61,812 nt of DNA from DAOVRD01 sp964521715 (GTDB lineage Bacteria > Planctomycetota > Brocadiia > SM23-32). A program made the position numbers and the translations under genes. Numbering within the stretch: the stretch's first letter is position 1; each line of letters opens with the position of its first letter. Positions 25,935-34,386 of the stretch are shown here, one piece after another. Under the pieces are notes generated by a model. The model did no database searches and had not been told where the DNA came from. It saw nothing but the letters and a program-made list of their open reading frames with translations. The stretch lies in the NCBI GenBank assembly GCA_964521715.1, contig CAZFSS010000022.1, positions 1 to 61,812 of the forward strand. Direction: 5' to 3'.

Positions 25935-27035
25935 TCACATGAGGGCCAGGGCACGGCCGAGCAGCCAGATGAGTGGCCTCCTGCACGGCAGCACCGAAAC
26001 GGCGCTCATCACGTCAACGCCGATCCTCCGGTAGAGCCTGGCAGCGTGGAATCTGAGACCCACGGCGCGTCGCAGCCAGGCGGCGTAGAGGCGCCCCGTC
26101 TGGGCCGGGCTCAGCCCCATTCTTTGGGCTGTCTGTATGGTTCGCGCGGCCAGGGAGCCGGTCTGCATGGCGTAGGAGATCCCCTCGCCCGTTGCCACGT
26201 TCACCAGGCGGCTGGCCTCGCCGACCAGCAACACGCCCGGCGGAGCCCAGTGCTCCACTCGATCCGCGGAGGCAATGGGGCGCCCCTTGAGCCTGCCGAC
26301 CTGCTCCGCCCCTTGCAGGGCGCCGCGGTAGTGGCGATCAAGGAAGTGCGCGAACAGGTCGCGAATGGAGTGGCCGCGCAGGCATTCGGCTGCGAGGCAG
26401 ATGCCGATGTTCGCCCGCGTCTCCGATTCCGGAAACAGCCAGCCGTAGTACGGGATGAGCTCCGAGTCGTAGACGAACTCACAGACGTCCGGCGCAGTCG
26501 AGACCCCTTCGAAGCGCGCCATGCAGGAGTGGGCCAGACGGCGTGATGCCGTCCCGCTCCGGAACAGGCTCTTGGCGCCGGTCGCGATGATCGTCCAGCG
26601 GGCGCGAATGCGGACGTCCCCGGCTGCAACGCCCACGACTCGCCCGTCCGCCCACAGCAGGCTGTCCACCTTCGTGCGCGGGCGGAACTCCACGCCCGCT
26701 TCGACCGCCGCCCTCACCAGCGCGTGGTCGAAGCGGAAGCGGTCCACGACCAGGGCGGCGCCGGCCGACGGGACAAGCAGCCTCCTGCCGCCGGGAAGCA
26801 CGATGCGGGCGGCCTTGACCGGGTGCCCGTAAAGCCTTATGCGTCCCCAGAGCTTGAGCTCCTTCAGAAGCCGGCAGCTTCTCACCGATAGGCCCCCGGC
26901 ACAGAGCTTGGCTCTGGGGAACTCTTCCCGGTCGACAAGCAGCACCGAGCCGCAACCCCGACGTGCGGCCTCGCGCGCGGCCACTGACCCCGCGGGGCCG
27001 GCGCCCACCACCACGATGTCGGCCGACAAAGCCAT
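25935..27035 (-). CDS. Geranylgeranyl reductase-type FAD oxidoreductase
   Basis: A 366-residue FAD-dependent protein. The dinucleotide-binding motif VVGAGPAGSVAAREAARRG is at residues 9-27, followed by VDREEFPRAKLCAGGLS, typical of geranylgeranyl reductases and digeranylgeranylglycerophospholipid reductases. IIATGAKS and GVLLVGEASRLVNVATGEGI are the later FAD contacts. Such enzymes hydrogenate prenyl chains of quinones, chlorophyll or lipids, or act as halogenase-like oxygenases. I chose the ATG at 27035, directly before the FAD motif; the frame remains open to 27299 without conserved residues. It is convergent with the URO-D gene. Confidence 0.85.
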   Translation of the reverse strand: MALSADIVVVGAGPAGSVAAREAARRGCGSVLLVDREEFPRAKLCAGGLSVRSCRLLKELKLWGRIRLYGHPVKAARIVLPGGRRLLVPSAGAALVVDRFRFDHALVRAAVEAGVEFRPRTKVDSLLWADGRVVGVAAGDVRIRARWTIIATGAKSLFRSGTASRRLAHSCMARFEGVSTAPDVCEFVYDSELIPYYGWLFPESETRANIGICLAAECLRGHSIRDLFAHFLDRHYRGALQGAEQVGRLKGRPIASADRVEHWAPPGVLLVGEASRLVNVATGEGISYAMQTGSLAARTIQTAQRMGLSPAQTGRLYAAWLRRAVGLRFHAARLYRRIGVDVMSAVSVLPCRRPLIWLLGRALALM

Positions 27036-27648
27036 ACCCGATACCCTCGAGGTGGGCGTGCAGGACCGCCGGCCGCATCCTGCCCGCCGGGGAGCACGAA
27101 CCCGAGGGGGCCGAAGCCCTCCGGGGCCGAAAGGGTGGACCCCACAAGATGGTAATCTAACTGCGCCAGGTGGAACGCGCAAGCACTCGGGGCGGCGCGG
27201 GCAAGACCATTGTATGCAGAGCGTCGAGCATAGCGGCAGGCAATGACGCTGTCCCGGGGCCCGCCCTTCCCAGCGCGGACACGAAATAAGGGTTGCCAAA
27301 CGGCCAGGTTTGCGTTAGACTTAGCGGTCAAGAGCCGCCCGGGGCGCTGCGGCTTGGGGCCGGTCCCTGTCAGACGAATGGAGGGTATGGCCGCGTTCCC
27401 CGGGCCGGCTGGGCTTCAGACACGGTCCTGGCCATGGCAATAGCCACGACGCGGCGCCATTGGGTGCGCTCCCCGCCGATGCGACATGAAGGTGGGGGCG
27501 AGGCAGCATTCTGCCCGATCCGCTCGCCACCTGTGCGCCGCGGGTGCCGGATCCGAAAGAGCAAGATCCGGGCGCTTGAGCCGAAGGCTCTGGCGTCAGA
27601 AGATACAAACGAACCCATCTTCGAGTGAGTCTTGGGGAGGTGTAGAAC
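27036..27648 (+). other. Long intergenic region and structured leader of the lipoprotein gene
   Basis: About 610 bases without a supported protein. A promoter lies at 27293-27321, so the lipoprotein mRNA would carry a leader of about 320 bases. This holds several stems: an interrupted one pairing 27491-27502 with 27523-27531 around a GCAG/CTGC hairpin (27503-27514), a perfect seven-pair stem CCGGATC/GATCCGG (27547-27571), and GAGCC-GAA-GGCTC (27578-27590). No known riboswitch, tmRNA, RNase P or SRP motif was recognised. Confidence 0.5.
27293..27321 (+). promoter_or_regulatory. Promoter upstream of the lipoprotein leader
   Basis: TTGCCA (27293-27298) and TAGACT (27316-27321) with a 17-base spacer. 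The first 13 bases, TTGCCAAACGGCC, recur exactly at the HNH gene promoter at 48849. Confidence 0.55.
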
Positions 27649-28071
27649 ATGTTGCAAAGGCTGATGGTTCTTTCAGCTCTCGTGGCTTGCGTGACCGTTT
27701 CCGCGGGCTGCATGAGCAGCGCAAAAGTGGCGCCGGGCGTTGGGTTCCCTCTTGGCGCGATGAGCACAACCGCCACGTATGACGTGCTCGGCGACACCGA
27801 GGGCTCCTCGACCGGCGGCATCCTGTTCGGGATCTTCCCGATCGGCTGCGAGAAGAAGAGCGGCTGCATTGCCACCGGTTCGGCGATGCCCGCGTTTCCG
27901 CCCAAGCCAGTGGAGGACGCTGCCGTCTACAACGCCATCGAGGCGGTGCCCGGCGCGGACGCGCTGTTTGCGCCGAGGTTCAACATCGAGCAGACGAACT
28001 ACATCGTCTACAAGAAGAAGACGGTCAACGTGAAGGGGAAGGCGATCCGCATCAACTCCTCAGTGCGTTGA
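27649..28071 (+). CDS. Small TRL-like lipoprotein
   Basis: A 140-residue secreted lipoprotein. The signal peptide ends in the lipobox VSAGC, with the lipidated Cys at residue 21. The mature part contains GDTEGSSTGGILFGIFPIG, a run of small residues and the ending FNIEQTNYIVYKKKTVNVKG, an arrangement seen in small TRL-type lipoproteins of unknown function. GGGAGGTG precedes the ATG. It is monocistronic, with its own promoter, long leader and a strong terminator, which suggests regulated high expression. Confidence 0.75.
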   Translation: MLQRLMVLSALVACVTVSAGCMSSAKVAPGVGFPLGAMSTTATYDVLGDTEGSSTGGILFGIFPIGCEKKSGCIATGSAMPAFPPKPVEDAAVYNAIEAVPGADALFAPRFNIEQTNYIVYKKKTVNVKGKAIRINSSVR

Positions 28072-28091
28072 CCCGAAGCTCTGAAGGCATT

Positions 28092-28134
28092 GCCCGCGGG
28101 GGAGCTCTGATCGCTGCCCCGCGGGCTTTCTTTT
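28092..28134 (+). terminator. Rho-independent terminator of the lipoprotein gene
   Basis: A perfect ten-pair stem (GCCCGCGGGG at 28092-28101 with CCCCGCGGGC at 28117-28126) followed by TTTCTTTT, 21 bases past the stop. Confidence 0.92.
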
Positions 28135-28169
28135 GGCGGGACTACGCCACGCGTTTTGCTCGATCGGCG

Positions 28170-28197
28170 TTGCAGCCCGCCAACCCCGTGGTATACT
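28170..28197 (+). promoter_or_regulatory. Promoter of the glycosylasparaginase-like gene
   Basis: TTGCAG (28170-28175) and TATACT (28192-28197), 16-base spacer. The likely transcript start is about 60 bases before the TTG start codon at 28265, which excludes the longer in-frame ATG at 28133. Confidence 0.7.
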
Positions 28198-28264
28198 TCC
28201 GCGACGGCCTCTTGTCGCAAAGCGTTGGGGATTCCACCGCGCGAGCCATGAGGAGGACGCCAGG

Positions 28265-29119
28265 TTGAGGAGGGACCAGGCTGACCCCGTCGCGATAGCC
28301 ACGTGGGAGTTCGGGAGGGCCGCCGTCGAGGCCGCCGGGGCCGTCCTGCGCGGCGGCGGCAAGGCGCTGGACGCTGTCGAGCGGGGGATCAACGTTGCTG
28401 AGCTCGACCCCGCCGTCACCGGCGTCGGCCTGGGCGGCCTGCCCAACGCCGAGGGCGTCGTCGAGCTCGATGCAGCCATCATGGACGGAGCCACGCATCA
28501 AGCCGGCAGCGTGGCGGCCCTGTGCGACGTCGCGCGTCCGATCTCGGTCGCCCGCAAGGTGATGGAAGAGACGCCCCACGTCATGCTGGTCGGCCAGGGC
28601 GCTCGGGACTTCGCGTTTGCCCACGGCTTCCAGCAGCAGCAGCTCCTGACGGACGCGAGCCGGCGGCGCTGGGAGGAATGGAGGCTCAAGGAACGCGGCG
28701 CGCCGGACACGATCGGGCTGGTGGCTCTGGACAGCGGCGGGGACCTGGCGGCGGGGTGCTCGACCAGCGGGTTGGCCTTCAAGCTGCCGGGCCGCGTCGG
28801 CGACTCACCCATAGTCGGGTCGGGCCTCTACGTGGACAACGACGTGGGCGGCGCCGCGGCGACCGGTCTCGGCGAACAGATCATGAGGTTCTGCGCCAGC
28901 TTCCTCGTGGTGGAGCTGATGCGCGCGGGGCAGCCGCCTGCCGACGCATGCCGCAGCGTTGTTGACAGGATCCTGTCGAAACCCGGCACCAGGAAGGACG
29001 TCACCATGGGCCTGATCGCGCTGGCGAAGGGCGGCGAGTGGGGCGCCGCTTGCACGCTCGAAAGGTTCCCGCACGCCGTCTGGACGCCGACAGGCGTGCA
29101 GATGCACGGGACGCAATGA
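28265..29119 (+). CDS. Glycosylasparaginase / isoaspartyl peptidase-like Ntn-hydrolase
   Basis: A 284-residue N-terminal nucleophile hydrolase of the AGA family (N4-(beta-N-acetylglucosaminyl)-L-asparaginase). The precursor is expected to cleave itself before the Thr in GAPDTIGLVALD (about residue 146), exposing the nucleophile; LAAGCSTSGLAFKLPGRVGD and GSGLYVDNDVGGAAATGLGE are the substrate-binding loops typical of AGA. GVGLGGLPNAEGVVELDA is the conserved N-terminal part. The start is a TTG with AGGAGG eight bases upstream, and the promoter position rules out longer starts. It is cytoplasmic, as no signal peptide is present, and would release GlcNAc-amine from glycosyl-Asn. Confidence 0.88.
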   Translation: MRRDQADPVAIATWEFGRAAVEAAGAVLRGGGKALDAVERGINVAELDPAVTGVGLGGLPNAEGVVELDAAIMDGATHQAGSVAALCDVARPISVARKVMEETPHVMLVGQGARDFAFAHGFQQQQLLTDASRRRWEEWRLKERGAPDTIGLVALDSGGDLAAGCSTSGLAFKLPGRVGDSPIVGSGLYVDNDVGGAAATGLGEQIMRFCASFLVVELMRAGQPPADACRSVVDRILSKPGTRKDVTMGLIALAKGGEWGAACTLERFPHAVWTPTGVQMHGTQ

Positions 29120-29142
29120 CGGCCGCGCCGCCTTCGCATCCC

Positions 29143-29171
29143 TTCCCTTCCGCCGCCATCTTGCGTATAAT
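29143..29171 (+). promoter_or_regulatory. Promoter of the nucleotide cyclase gene
   Basis: A perfect TATAAT (29166-29171) preceded by a weaker TTCCCT (29143-29148) at 17 bases, 71 bases before the ATG. Confidence 0.6.
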
Positions 29172-29242
29172 GCGCCCAGTTGGACTGCGAAGCGCCGCCT
29201 TGCAGGGCCAACGCTATATGCCCTATCAGCGAGGTACCCGCC

Positions 29243-29794
29243 ATGTGCGCTGAGTCATCCCTTCAGGCCAATGCCCGGGGCGCATTGCCGTCGGACTGCC
29301 GCATCGAGACGCTCGGGATCGCATTCTTCGACCTGTCCCGAATGGCCGAGTGGTCGTCCTCGGACGAGGACCGGCACGTCGCCGCATTCCTTCAGGAGTT
29401 CTACCGGCTCGCCGCCGCACACATCGAGGGCGCGGGCGGCCGAATCGTCAAGCTCATGGGCGACGCGGGGCTGGCCGTCTTCCCCGTCGATCGGGCGGAA
29501 GGCGCCATCTTCGCGCTCGCGGAGCTGGCGCGCCGCGCGCGGGACTGCGCGCGCGAGTTCGGGATCGACGTGTACCTGAACACGAGCGTGCACGTGGGGC
29601 CCGTGTTCGCCGGCAGCTTCGGGCCGCCGGGCCTGGAACGCTTCGACGTCATCGGCAAGGCAGTGAACATCGCTGCCCGGCTCGGCCGCCGTGGGCTGAC
29701 GCTTTCGCCGCAGGCATTTCGCTGCCTCAGTCCCGAGGGACGGGAGCGCTTCGAGAAGATCAAGCCGCCTATCACGTACCGGCTCTGTTCCTGA
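29243..29794 (+). CDS. Free-standing class III nucleotide cyclase domain
   Basis: A 183-residue protein that is essentially a bare class III cyclase catalytic domain. All six catalytic positions are filled: metal-binding D30 (AFFDLS) and D74 (LMGDAG), adenine-selecting K70 and D135 (RFDVIG), and transition-state N142 and R146 (VNIAARL). This pattern predicts an active adenylate cyclase working as a homodimer. There is no membrane, HAMP, PAS or GAF part, so regulation is not visible. It ends 29 bases before the ART-HEAT gene and is probably co-transcribed with it. GAGG lies eight bases before the ATG. Confidence 0.85.
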   Translation: MCAESSLQANARGALPSDCRIETLGIAFFDLSRMAEWSSSDEDRHVAAFLQEFYRLAAAHIEGAGGRIVKLMGDAGLAVFPVDRAEGAIFALAELARRARDCAREFGIDVYLNTSVHVGPVFAGSFGPPGLERFDVIGKAVNIAARLGRRGLTLSPQAFRCLSPEGRERFEKIKPPITYRLCS

Positions 29795-29823
29795 ATCGCT
29801 GCAATGGAGGGAGGCAACGGGCC

Positions 29824-30888
29824 GTGATCCTTTACCACGGCACGACGGCGCGGCGCGCGAAGCAGATCGCAGCGGAGGGGTTCCAGCCCAGGAAGCCGTC
29901 GCGGCGCGTCTGGTTCGCCGAGCGAAAAGGGTACGCCTTCGGACGGGCCAGGACGCAGGCCCGACGCCGGCACGATCGGCCCGTTGTGCTTGCGTGCGAC
30001 GTCGATCTGAGCCGGCTCCGCGGGAGCCTGGGCGCCAGGCGCGTCATGCAGCGGGGCGGCGTCGTCTCCGTGGACGGACACGTGCCGGTCTCGGTGCTCC
30101 GCTCGTTCCCTGGATACGACACGCCCACCTCTCCCGGCGAACTGACATCCTGGGTGAACGGCGTTCTGGGGCTCAAGTTCTACAAGGGAGTCGGCCGACG
30201 GCATCCGGGCATAGAGCGCCTATCGTCGTGGGTCGCGCATCGCTTCGCGTCTCAGCCCAGCAGCAGCATCGCGCCGACCGAACTGCTCGGCATGGCGCAG
30301 CGGTGGCTGCCCGAGTTCTTCGAAGGGGTCGAGGTTGACCCCGAACGTCTGAAGGTCCGGCGCAAGGTCACGACGATCGCCTTGAGGGTCGAGTCGCCTC
30401 CGCCGGAGGAGGATGCCGCGCAGGAGGCCGTCGACTGCCTGGAAGATCCCAGGCCGCGGCGCCGGGCCCGCGGCCTGTCCTTGCTGGCCGAGATCGAGGA
30501 TCCCGATCTGTTCGACTGGTGCGTCATGTTCCTTGAGGACGAAGCGAGGTCCGTGCGGCTGGCCGCCCTTCAGACGATGGTCAGGTGCGAGGAGGGCGAC
30601 GCCGAGGTCATCGCTCCGCTTGCCGCGTCGCAGGACAAAGGGATTCGGGCCGAGGCCCTCGCGGCCCTCGCCCGTCACGGGGGACGATCGGCCATGCAGT
30701 GGCTCAGGCGCGGGCTGAGGGACCCTGAGGCCTGCGTCCGCATTCGGACGGCCCAAATGCTTTCGCGGCTCGATCCTCAGAGGCATCGCCCGATCTTCGA
30801 GCTCGCGCTCCACGACCCGAACGCCGACGTCCGCCGCACGGCGGGCAAGCTGGTAGCCGGAAAGGGCTACGGCAAGCCGAAGTGGTAG
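29824..30888 (+). CDS. ADP-ribosyltransferase-like domain with HEAT-like repeats
   Basis: A 354-residue protein. Residues about 1-100 resemble the ART/Tpt1 fold: ILYHGTTARRAKQIAAEGF with the His of the H-Y-x triad, RVWFAERKGYAFGRA with the Tyr, and RPVVLACDVDL. A helical middle leads to HEAT-like repeats over about 205-345 (RRRARGLSLLAEIEDPDLF, RSVRLAALQTMVRCEEGD, KGIRAEALAALARHGG, ACVRIRTAQMLSRLD, ADVRRTAGKLVA). The start is a GTG with GAGGGAGG upstream. ADP-ribosylation or NAD use is inferred; the third ART catalytic residue is not obvious. It sits directly after the cyclase gene. Confidence 0.65.
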   Translation: MILYHGTTARRAKQIAAEGFQPRKPSRRVWFAERKGYAFGRARTQARRRHDRPVVLACDVDLSRLRGSLGARRVMQRGGVVSVDGHVPVSVLRSFPGYDTPTSPGELTSWVNGVLGLKFYKGVGRRHPGIERLSSWVAHRFASQPSSSIAPTELLGMAQRWLPEFFEGVEVDPERLKVRRKVTTIALRVESPPPEEDAAQEAVDCLEDPRPRRRARGLSLLAEIEDPDLFDWCVMFLEDEARSVRLAALQTMVRCEEGDAEVIAPLAASQDKGIRAEALAALARHGGRSAMQWLRRGLRDPEACVRIRTAQMLSRLDPQRHRPIFELALHDPNADVRRTAGKLVAGKGYGKPKW

Positions 30889-30920
30889 CAGGACCTCGGC
30901 GCGCCGCAGGGAGGGCGACG

Positions 30921-31958
30921 TTGAAGGCGATCTACAGCGACACGCAGCGCCTGCACAGGCCGCGCCGCCAGTTCGCCGGCGGACGGGAGGTCCCCCACCC
31001 AGAGATCCCCGAACGGGCGGAGGCGATCCTGGAAGCCGTGCGGCAGGCCGGCTTCGAGGTCGTGCCGCCCCTCCCCTACGGCCGCGAGAAGGTCTGCGCG
31101 GTGCACGCGGACGATTACGTGGCCTACCTGGCGGGCGCCTATAGTGCGTGGGCGGCCGTGCGGAGTTCGGAAGCGGACCTCATCCCCGGGACGTTCCGCA
31201 TCCGCATGCCTGCCCGCATACCGGGCGAGGCCGCTCGCCGGGCAGGCTGGTACTGCCTGGACACGGAGACGCCCATCGGCCGGCACACGTTCGAGGCGGC
31301 ACTGGCGTCCGCACGCTGCGCCCTGACGGGCGCGGACCTCCTTCTCTCCGGGGAGCGCGGCGCCTACGCACTGTGCAGGCCGCCCGGCCACCACGCGGGC
31401 CGCGACTACTGCGGGGGCTACTGCTACTTGAACAACGCGGCGCTGGCCGCAGAGCGCCTCCGCACGGGCCGGCAAGAGCCTGCAAAGGTCGCGATCCTGG
31501 ACGTGGACGCCCACCATGGAAACGGCACGCAGGACATCTTCTACGACTCCGGGCAGGTGCTCTACGCGTCGATCCACGCCGACCCGAACACGACTTACCC
31601 TTACTATTGGGGCTACGCCGAAGAGACGGGCGCGGGCGCCGGAGCCGGGTTCAACCTCAACCTGCCGCTGCCGCGCGACGCCGACGATGCCGCGTATCTC
31701 CACGCGGCCGATCTGGCGCTGGCGGCGATGGAGCGCTTCGATCCGGCGTTCGTGGTCGTCTCACTGGGGACGGACGGCGCAGCGGGCGACCGCCTGGGAC
31801 CTTTCGCTCTTGAGGTCGACACGTTCGAGGCAATGGGCCGACGCGTTGCCGGGCTGGACAGGCCGACCCTCATCGTCCAGGAAGGCGGCTACGACCCCCC
31901 GAGCCTGGCGCTATGCGTCACGGGATTCCTGGCGCCCATTTCCGGAGGAATGGGATAG
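30921..31958 (+). CDS. Acetylpolyamine amidohydrolase / histone-deacetylase family
   Basis: A 345-residue zinc deacetylase. From the TTG at 30921 it reads MKAIYSDTQ..., and its opening, including FAGGREVPHPEIPERAEAI, matches the N-terminus of Mycoplana acetylpolyamine amidohydrolase. The zinc site is LDVDAHHGNGTQDIFY (Asp and His), the charge-relay pair is in RPPGHHAGRD, and SLGTDGAAGD and QEGGYD complete the pocket. It would remove acetyl groups from acetylputrescine or acetylspermidine in the cytoplasm. AGGGAGGG precedes the TTG. It follows the ART-HEAT gene by 32 bases. Confidence 0.88.
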   Translation: MKAIYSDTQRLHRPRRQFAGGREVPHPEIPERAEAILEAVRQAGFEVVPPLPYGREKVCAVHADDYVAYLAGAYSAWAAVRSSEADLIPGTFRIRMPARIPGEAARRAGWYCLDTETPIGRHTFEAALASARCALTGADLLLSGERGAYALCRPPGHHAGRDYCGGYCYLNNAALAAERLRTGRQEPAKVAILDVDAHHGNGTQDIFYDSGQVLYASIHADPNTTYPYYWGYAEETGAGAGAGFNLNLPLPRDADDAAYLHAADLALAAMERFDPAFVVVSLGTDGAAGDRLGPFALEVDTFEAMGRRVAGLDRPTLIVQEGGYDPPSLALCVTGFLAPISGGMG

Positions 31959-31989
31959 CGCGGCCGGGTGCGGCGGCGGCCTCGGCCGC

Positions 31990-34332
31990 TCAGGAGGGCT
32001 CTGTGCCCAGGAAGGCGTCCAGCAGGAACAAGGCGGCGGCCTTGTTCGGAATCCTGCCCCGCACGCCGCTGTCCAGGTCCGTCATGGCGAAGGCCGGCAC
32101 GGCGGAGCCCACGCATGACGGGCAGCCGTCCTCGCAGCCGCATTCGCGGATGACGACGTGGATCATCCGCATGATGTCGTCTATGCAGTTCAGGCACCTG
32201 CGCGCGTAGCCCATGCCGCCGGGATACCGGTCGTGCAGGAACAGCGCCTCGCGCTTGAGACAGCTCGAGTTGACGACTGTGCCCACGTCCTGCGTGTCGC
32301 ACATGACGAAGAATGGCGCCACCTCGACGAACACGTTGGCGATGCCGATCAGGCCCTCGCCGACGACCATCTTGCGCTCGACCATCTGCTGCATCACGGA
32401 CTCGGGCGGGCTGAACCACATCGCGACGGTCTCGAGTTCCTGCGGCGGCAGTTCAAGCTTCTCGAAGCCCAGGCTGTCGCGCGAGTGGAAGCGGATCTTC
32501 TTGAACATCGGGATCGAGGTCGTCACCGTCACGTCGCCGAAGCCCACCAGCGCCCCCTGCCAATCCTCCTGCTCCTCGACCTGGTCTATGCGTATCTGGG
32601 ACGTCTGGACGGCCTGCGTGTAATAGTCCAGGTCGCGCCTCTCGACGTGCGCTATCTTCTGCTCCAGGTCCAGGTCGTTGACGAAGTAGGTGTCTGCGCC
32701 GTGCAGGTAGACCGCGTGATCGTGCAGTTGGGACAGGGCGCTGATCTCGTCCATGGTGCCGATGACCTTCTCCGCCTCGGCCTCGTCCTGGATGGTGTAG
32801 ACAGGCCCGGCGATGTTGCGCAAGTTGACCTCGGCGGCGGGGAACTCGGACCGCGCCCAGTACCAATGGTTCTCGATGTGGCGGACGAACTCCTCCTCCT
32901 CCAGCAGCTCGAGGATGACGTCGGCATATGGGCCGAAGATGCCGGCTTCGTCGTCGGCCAGCGGCAGCTCCTGCACGGCGCACTTGATGTGGCCGACGGC
33001 AACGTGCGGATTGTCGGGATCGACGACGGCCTGCTCCGGGCTCTGGCCGAAGATGTAGGCACTGTGGACCATGAGGTACTGGTCCATCGGCGAGTTCTGG
33101 CCGATGAGGAACACGACCGACTCCTCCCGCCCCCGGCCGGCGCGGCCGGCCTGCTGCCAGAGGCTGGCCACGGTGCCCGGATAGCCCACCAGGATGCAGG
33201 CGTCCAGCGTGCCGATGTCGATGCCCAGCTCGAGGGCATTGGTGCTCGACACGCCCAGTATCTCCCTGCTGACCAGGCGCCTCTCTATCTCCCGCCGCTC
33301 TTCGGGCAGATAGCCGCCGCGATAGGCGTGCACGGCCTCGGCGAGGCGCCGGGAGACCGGCCGCAGCAGGTCCCGGGAGTTCTTGAAGATCAGCTCCGCC
33401 GCCAGCCGCGTTCGCACGAAGGCTATCGTCTGCACGCCTTCTCTGACGAGGGACGTCATCAGGTGGACGGCCTCCCAGATCGGGCTTCGCCTGTCCCCGC
33501 CGACGCGCCAGTCGTCGGGCTTTCCGCGCGCAGCCGTCTCCACGGACGGCGGATTCCACAGGACGAAGCGCTTCGGCCCGCGCGGCGAGCCGTCGTTGGC
33601 GATCAGCTCCACCTCGCGGCCCGTGATGCGCTCGGCGTGCTCCTTGGGATTCGCGATGGTGGCCGAGCAGCAGATGAACTGCGGCTCCGAACCGTAGTGC
33701 CGGCATACGCGCGCCATGCGCCGCAGCACGTTCGCCAGGTGCGACCCGAACACGCCACGGTAGGCGTGCACCTCGTCAATCACCACGTATGCCAGGTGCG
33801 TGAAGAACCGGTTCCAGCGCGCGTGGTTCGGCAGGATGCCCTGTTGGAGCATGTCGGGGTTAGTCAGGATGACGTTGCCGCCGTCGCGCAGCCTGCGCCG
33901 CAGGCTCTGAGGGGTGTCCCCGTCGTAAGTCCCCGCCAGGAACTCGACCTCCCCCGGCCTGAGGAACTTGCCCAGCCCGCGGAGCTGGTCCTGGGCCAGC
34001 GCCTTCGTCGGATAGACGAACAGCATCGTCGCCGGCGGGTCCTCGATGAGCTTCTCGACGACGGGGATGTTGTAGCACAGCGTCTTGCCGCTGGCGGTGC
34101 CGGTCACGATGACCACGTTGCGGCCGCCCCTGATCTTCTCGATGGCGTCCGCCTGGTGGCTGTACAGGCGGCCGATCCCTTGCTCGCCGAGCGCCTTCCG
34201 GACGGCCGGATGGATGCCGTCCGCAACCTCGCCGTACACGGCCGGCCTCTCGGGCAGGACCTCCACGTGCACGACCTGGCGCCTGAAGAAGGGCTGCCGG
34301 GACAATGCTTTGATGAAGCCGTCAGCGTCCAC
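31990..34332 (-). CDS. MrfA-type DEAH/DUF1998 repair helicase, downstream copy
   Basis: A 780-residue superfamily 2 helicase of the YprA/MrfA group. RLYSHQADAI is the Q-like motif; TGTASGKT (Walker A), DEVHAY (Walker B), CSATI (motif III) and QQAGRAGRG (motif VI) are all intact. The C-terminal DUF1998 part carries the four-cysteine metal site: Cys in RCLNC and CGCEDGCPSCVG. Bacillus MrfA is a 3'-5' helicase that acts with the exonuclease MrfB in mitomycin-lesion repair. This gene is 54 bases downstream of a paralogue with the same architecture. It ends convergent with the deacetylase gene. Confidence 0.9.
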   Translation of the reverse strand: MDADGFIKALSRQPFFRRQVVHVEVLPERPAVYGEVADGIHPAVRKALGEQGIGRLYSHQADAIEKIRGGRNVVIVTGTASGKTLCYNIPVVEKLIEDPPATMLFVYPTKALAQDQLRGLGKFLRPGEVEFLAGTYDGDTPQSLRRRLRDGGNVILTNPDMLQQGILPNHARWNRFFTHLAYVVIDEVHAYRGVFGSHLANVLRRMARVCRHYGSEPQFICCSATIANPKEHAERITGREVELIANDGSPRGPKRFVLWNPPSVETAARGKPDDWRVGGDRRSPIWEAVHLMTSLVREGVQTIAFVRTRLAAELIFKNSRDLLRPVSRRLAEAVHAYRGGYLPEERREIERRLVSREILGVSSTNALELGIDIGTLDACILVGYPGTVASLWQQAGRAGRGREESVVFLIGQNSPMDQYLMVHSAYIFGQSPEQAVVDPDNPHVAVGHIKCAVQELPLADDEAGIFGPYADVILELLEEEEFVRHIENHWYWARSEFPAAEVNLRNIAGPVYTIQDEAEAEKVIGTMDEISALSQLHDHAVYLHGADTYFVNDLDLEQKIAHVERRDLDYYTQAVQTSQIRIDQVEEQEDWQGALVGFGDVTVTTSIPMFKKIRFHSRDSLGFEKLELPPQELETVAMWFSPPESVMQQMVERKMVVGEGLIGIANVFVEVAPFFVMCDTQDVGTVVNSSCLKREALFLHDRYPGGMGYARRCLNCIDDIMRMIHVVIRECGCEDGCPSCVGSAVPAFAMTDLDSGVRGRIPNKAAALFLLDAFLGTEPS

Positions 34333-34386
34333 CGTGTCGCTCTCGCATACGGGCCGGGCCGCCCGAACCCGAAGGGCGCCCGCACG

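Noticed and set aside
27293..27628. Small plus-strand open frame of 111 codons in the lipoprotein leader
   Set aside because: It has no ribosome site, no conserved domain and an atypical composition; it overlaps predicted RNA stems.
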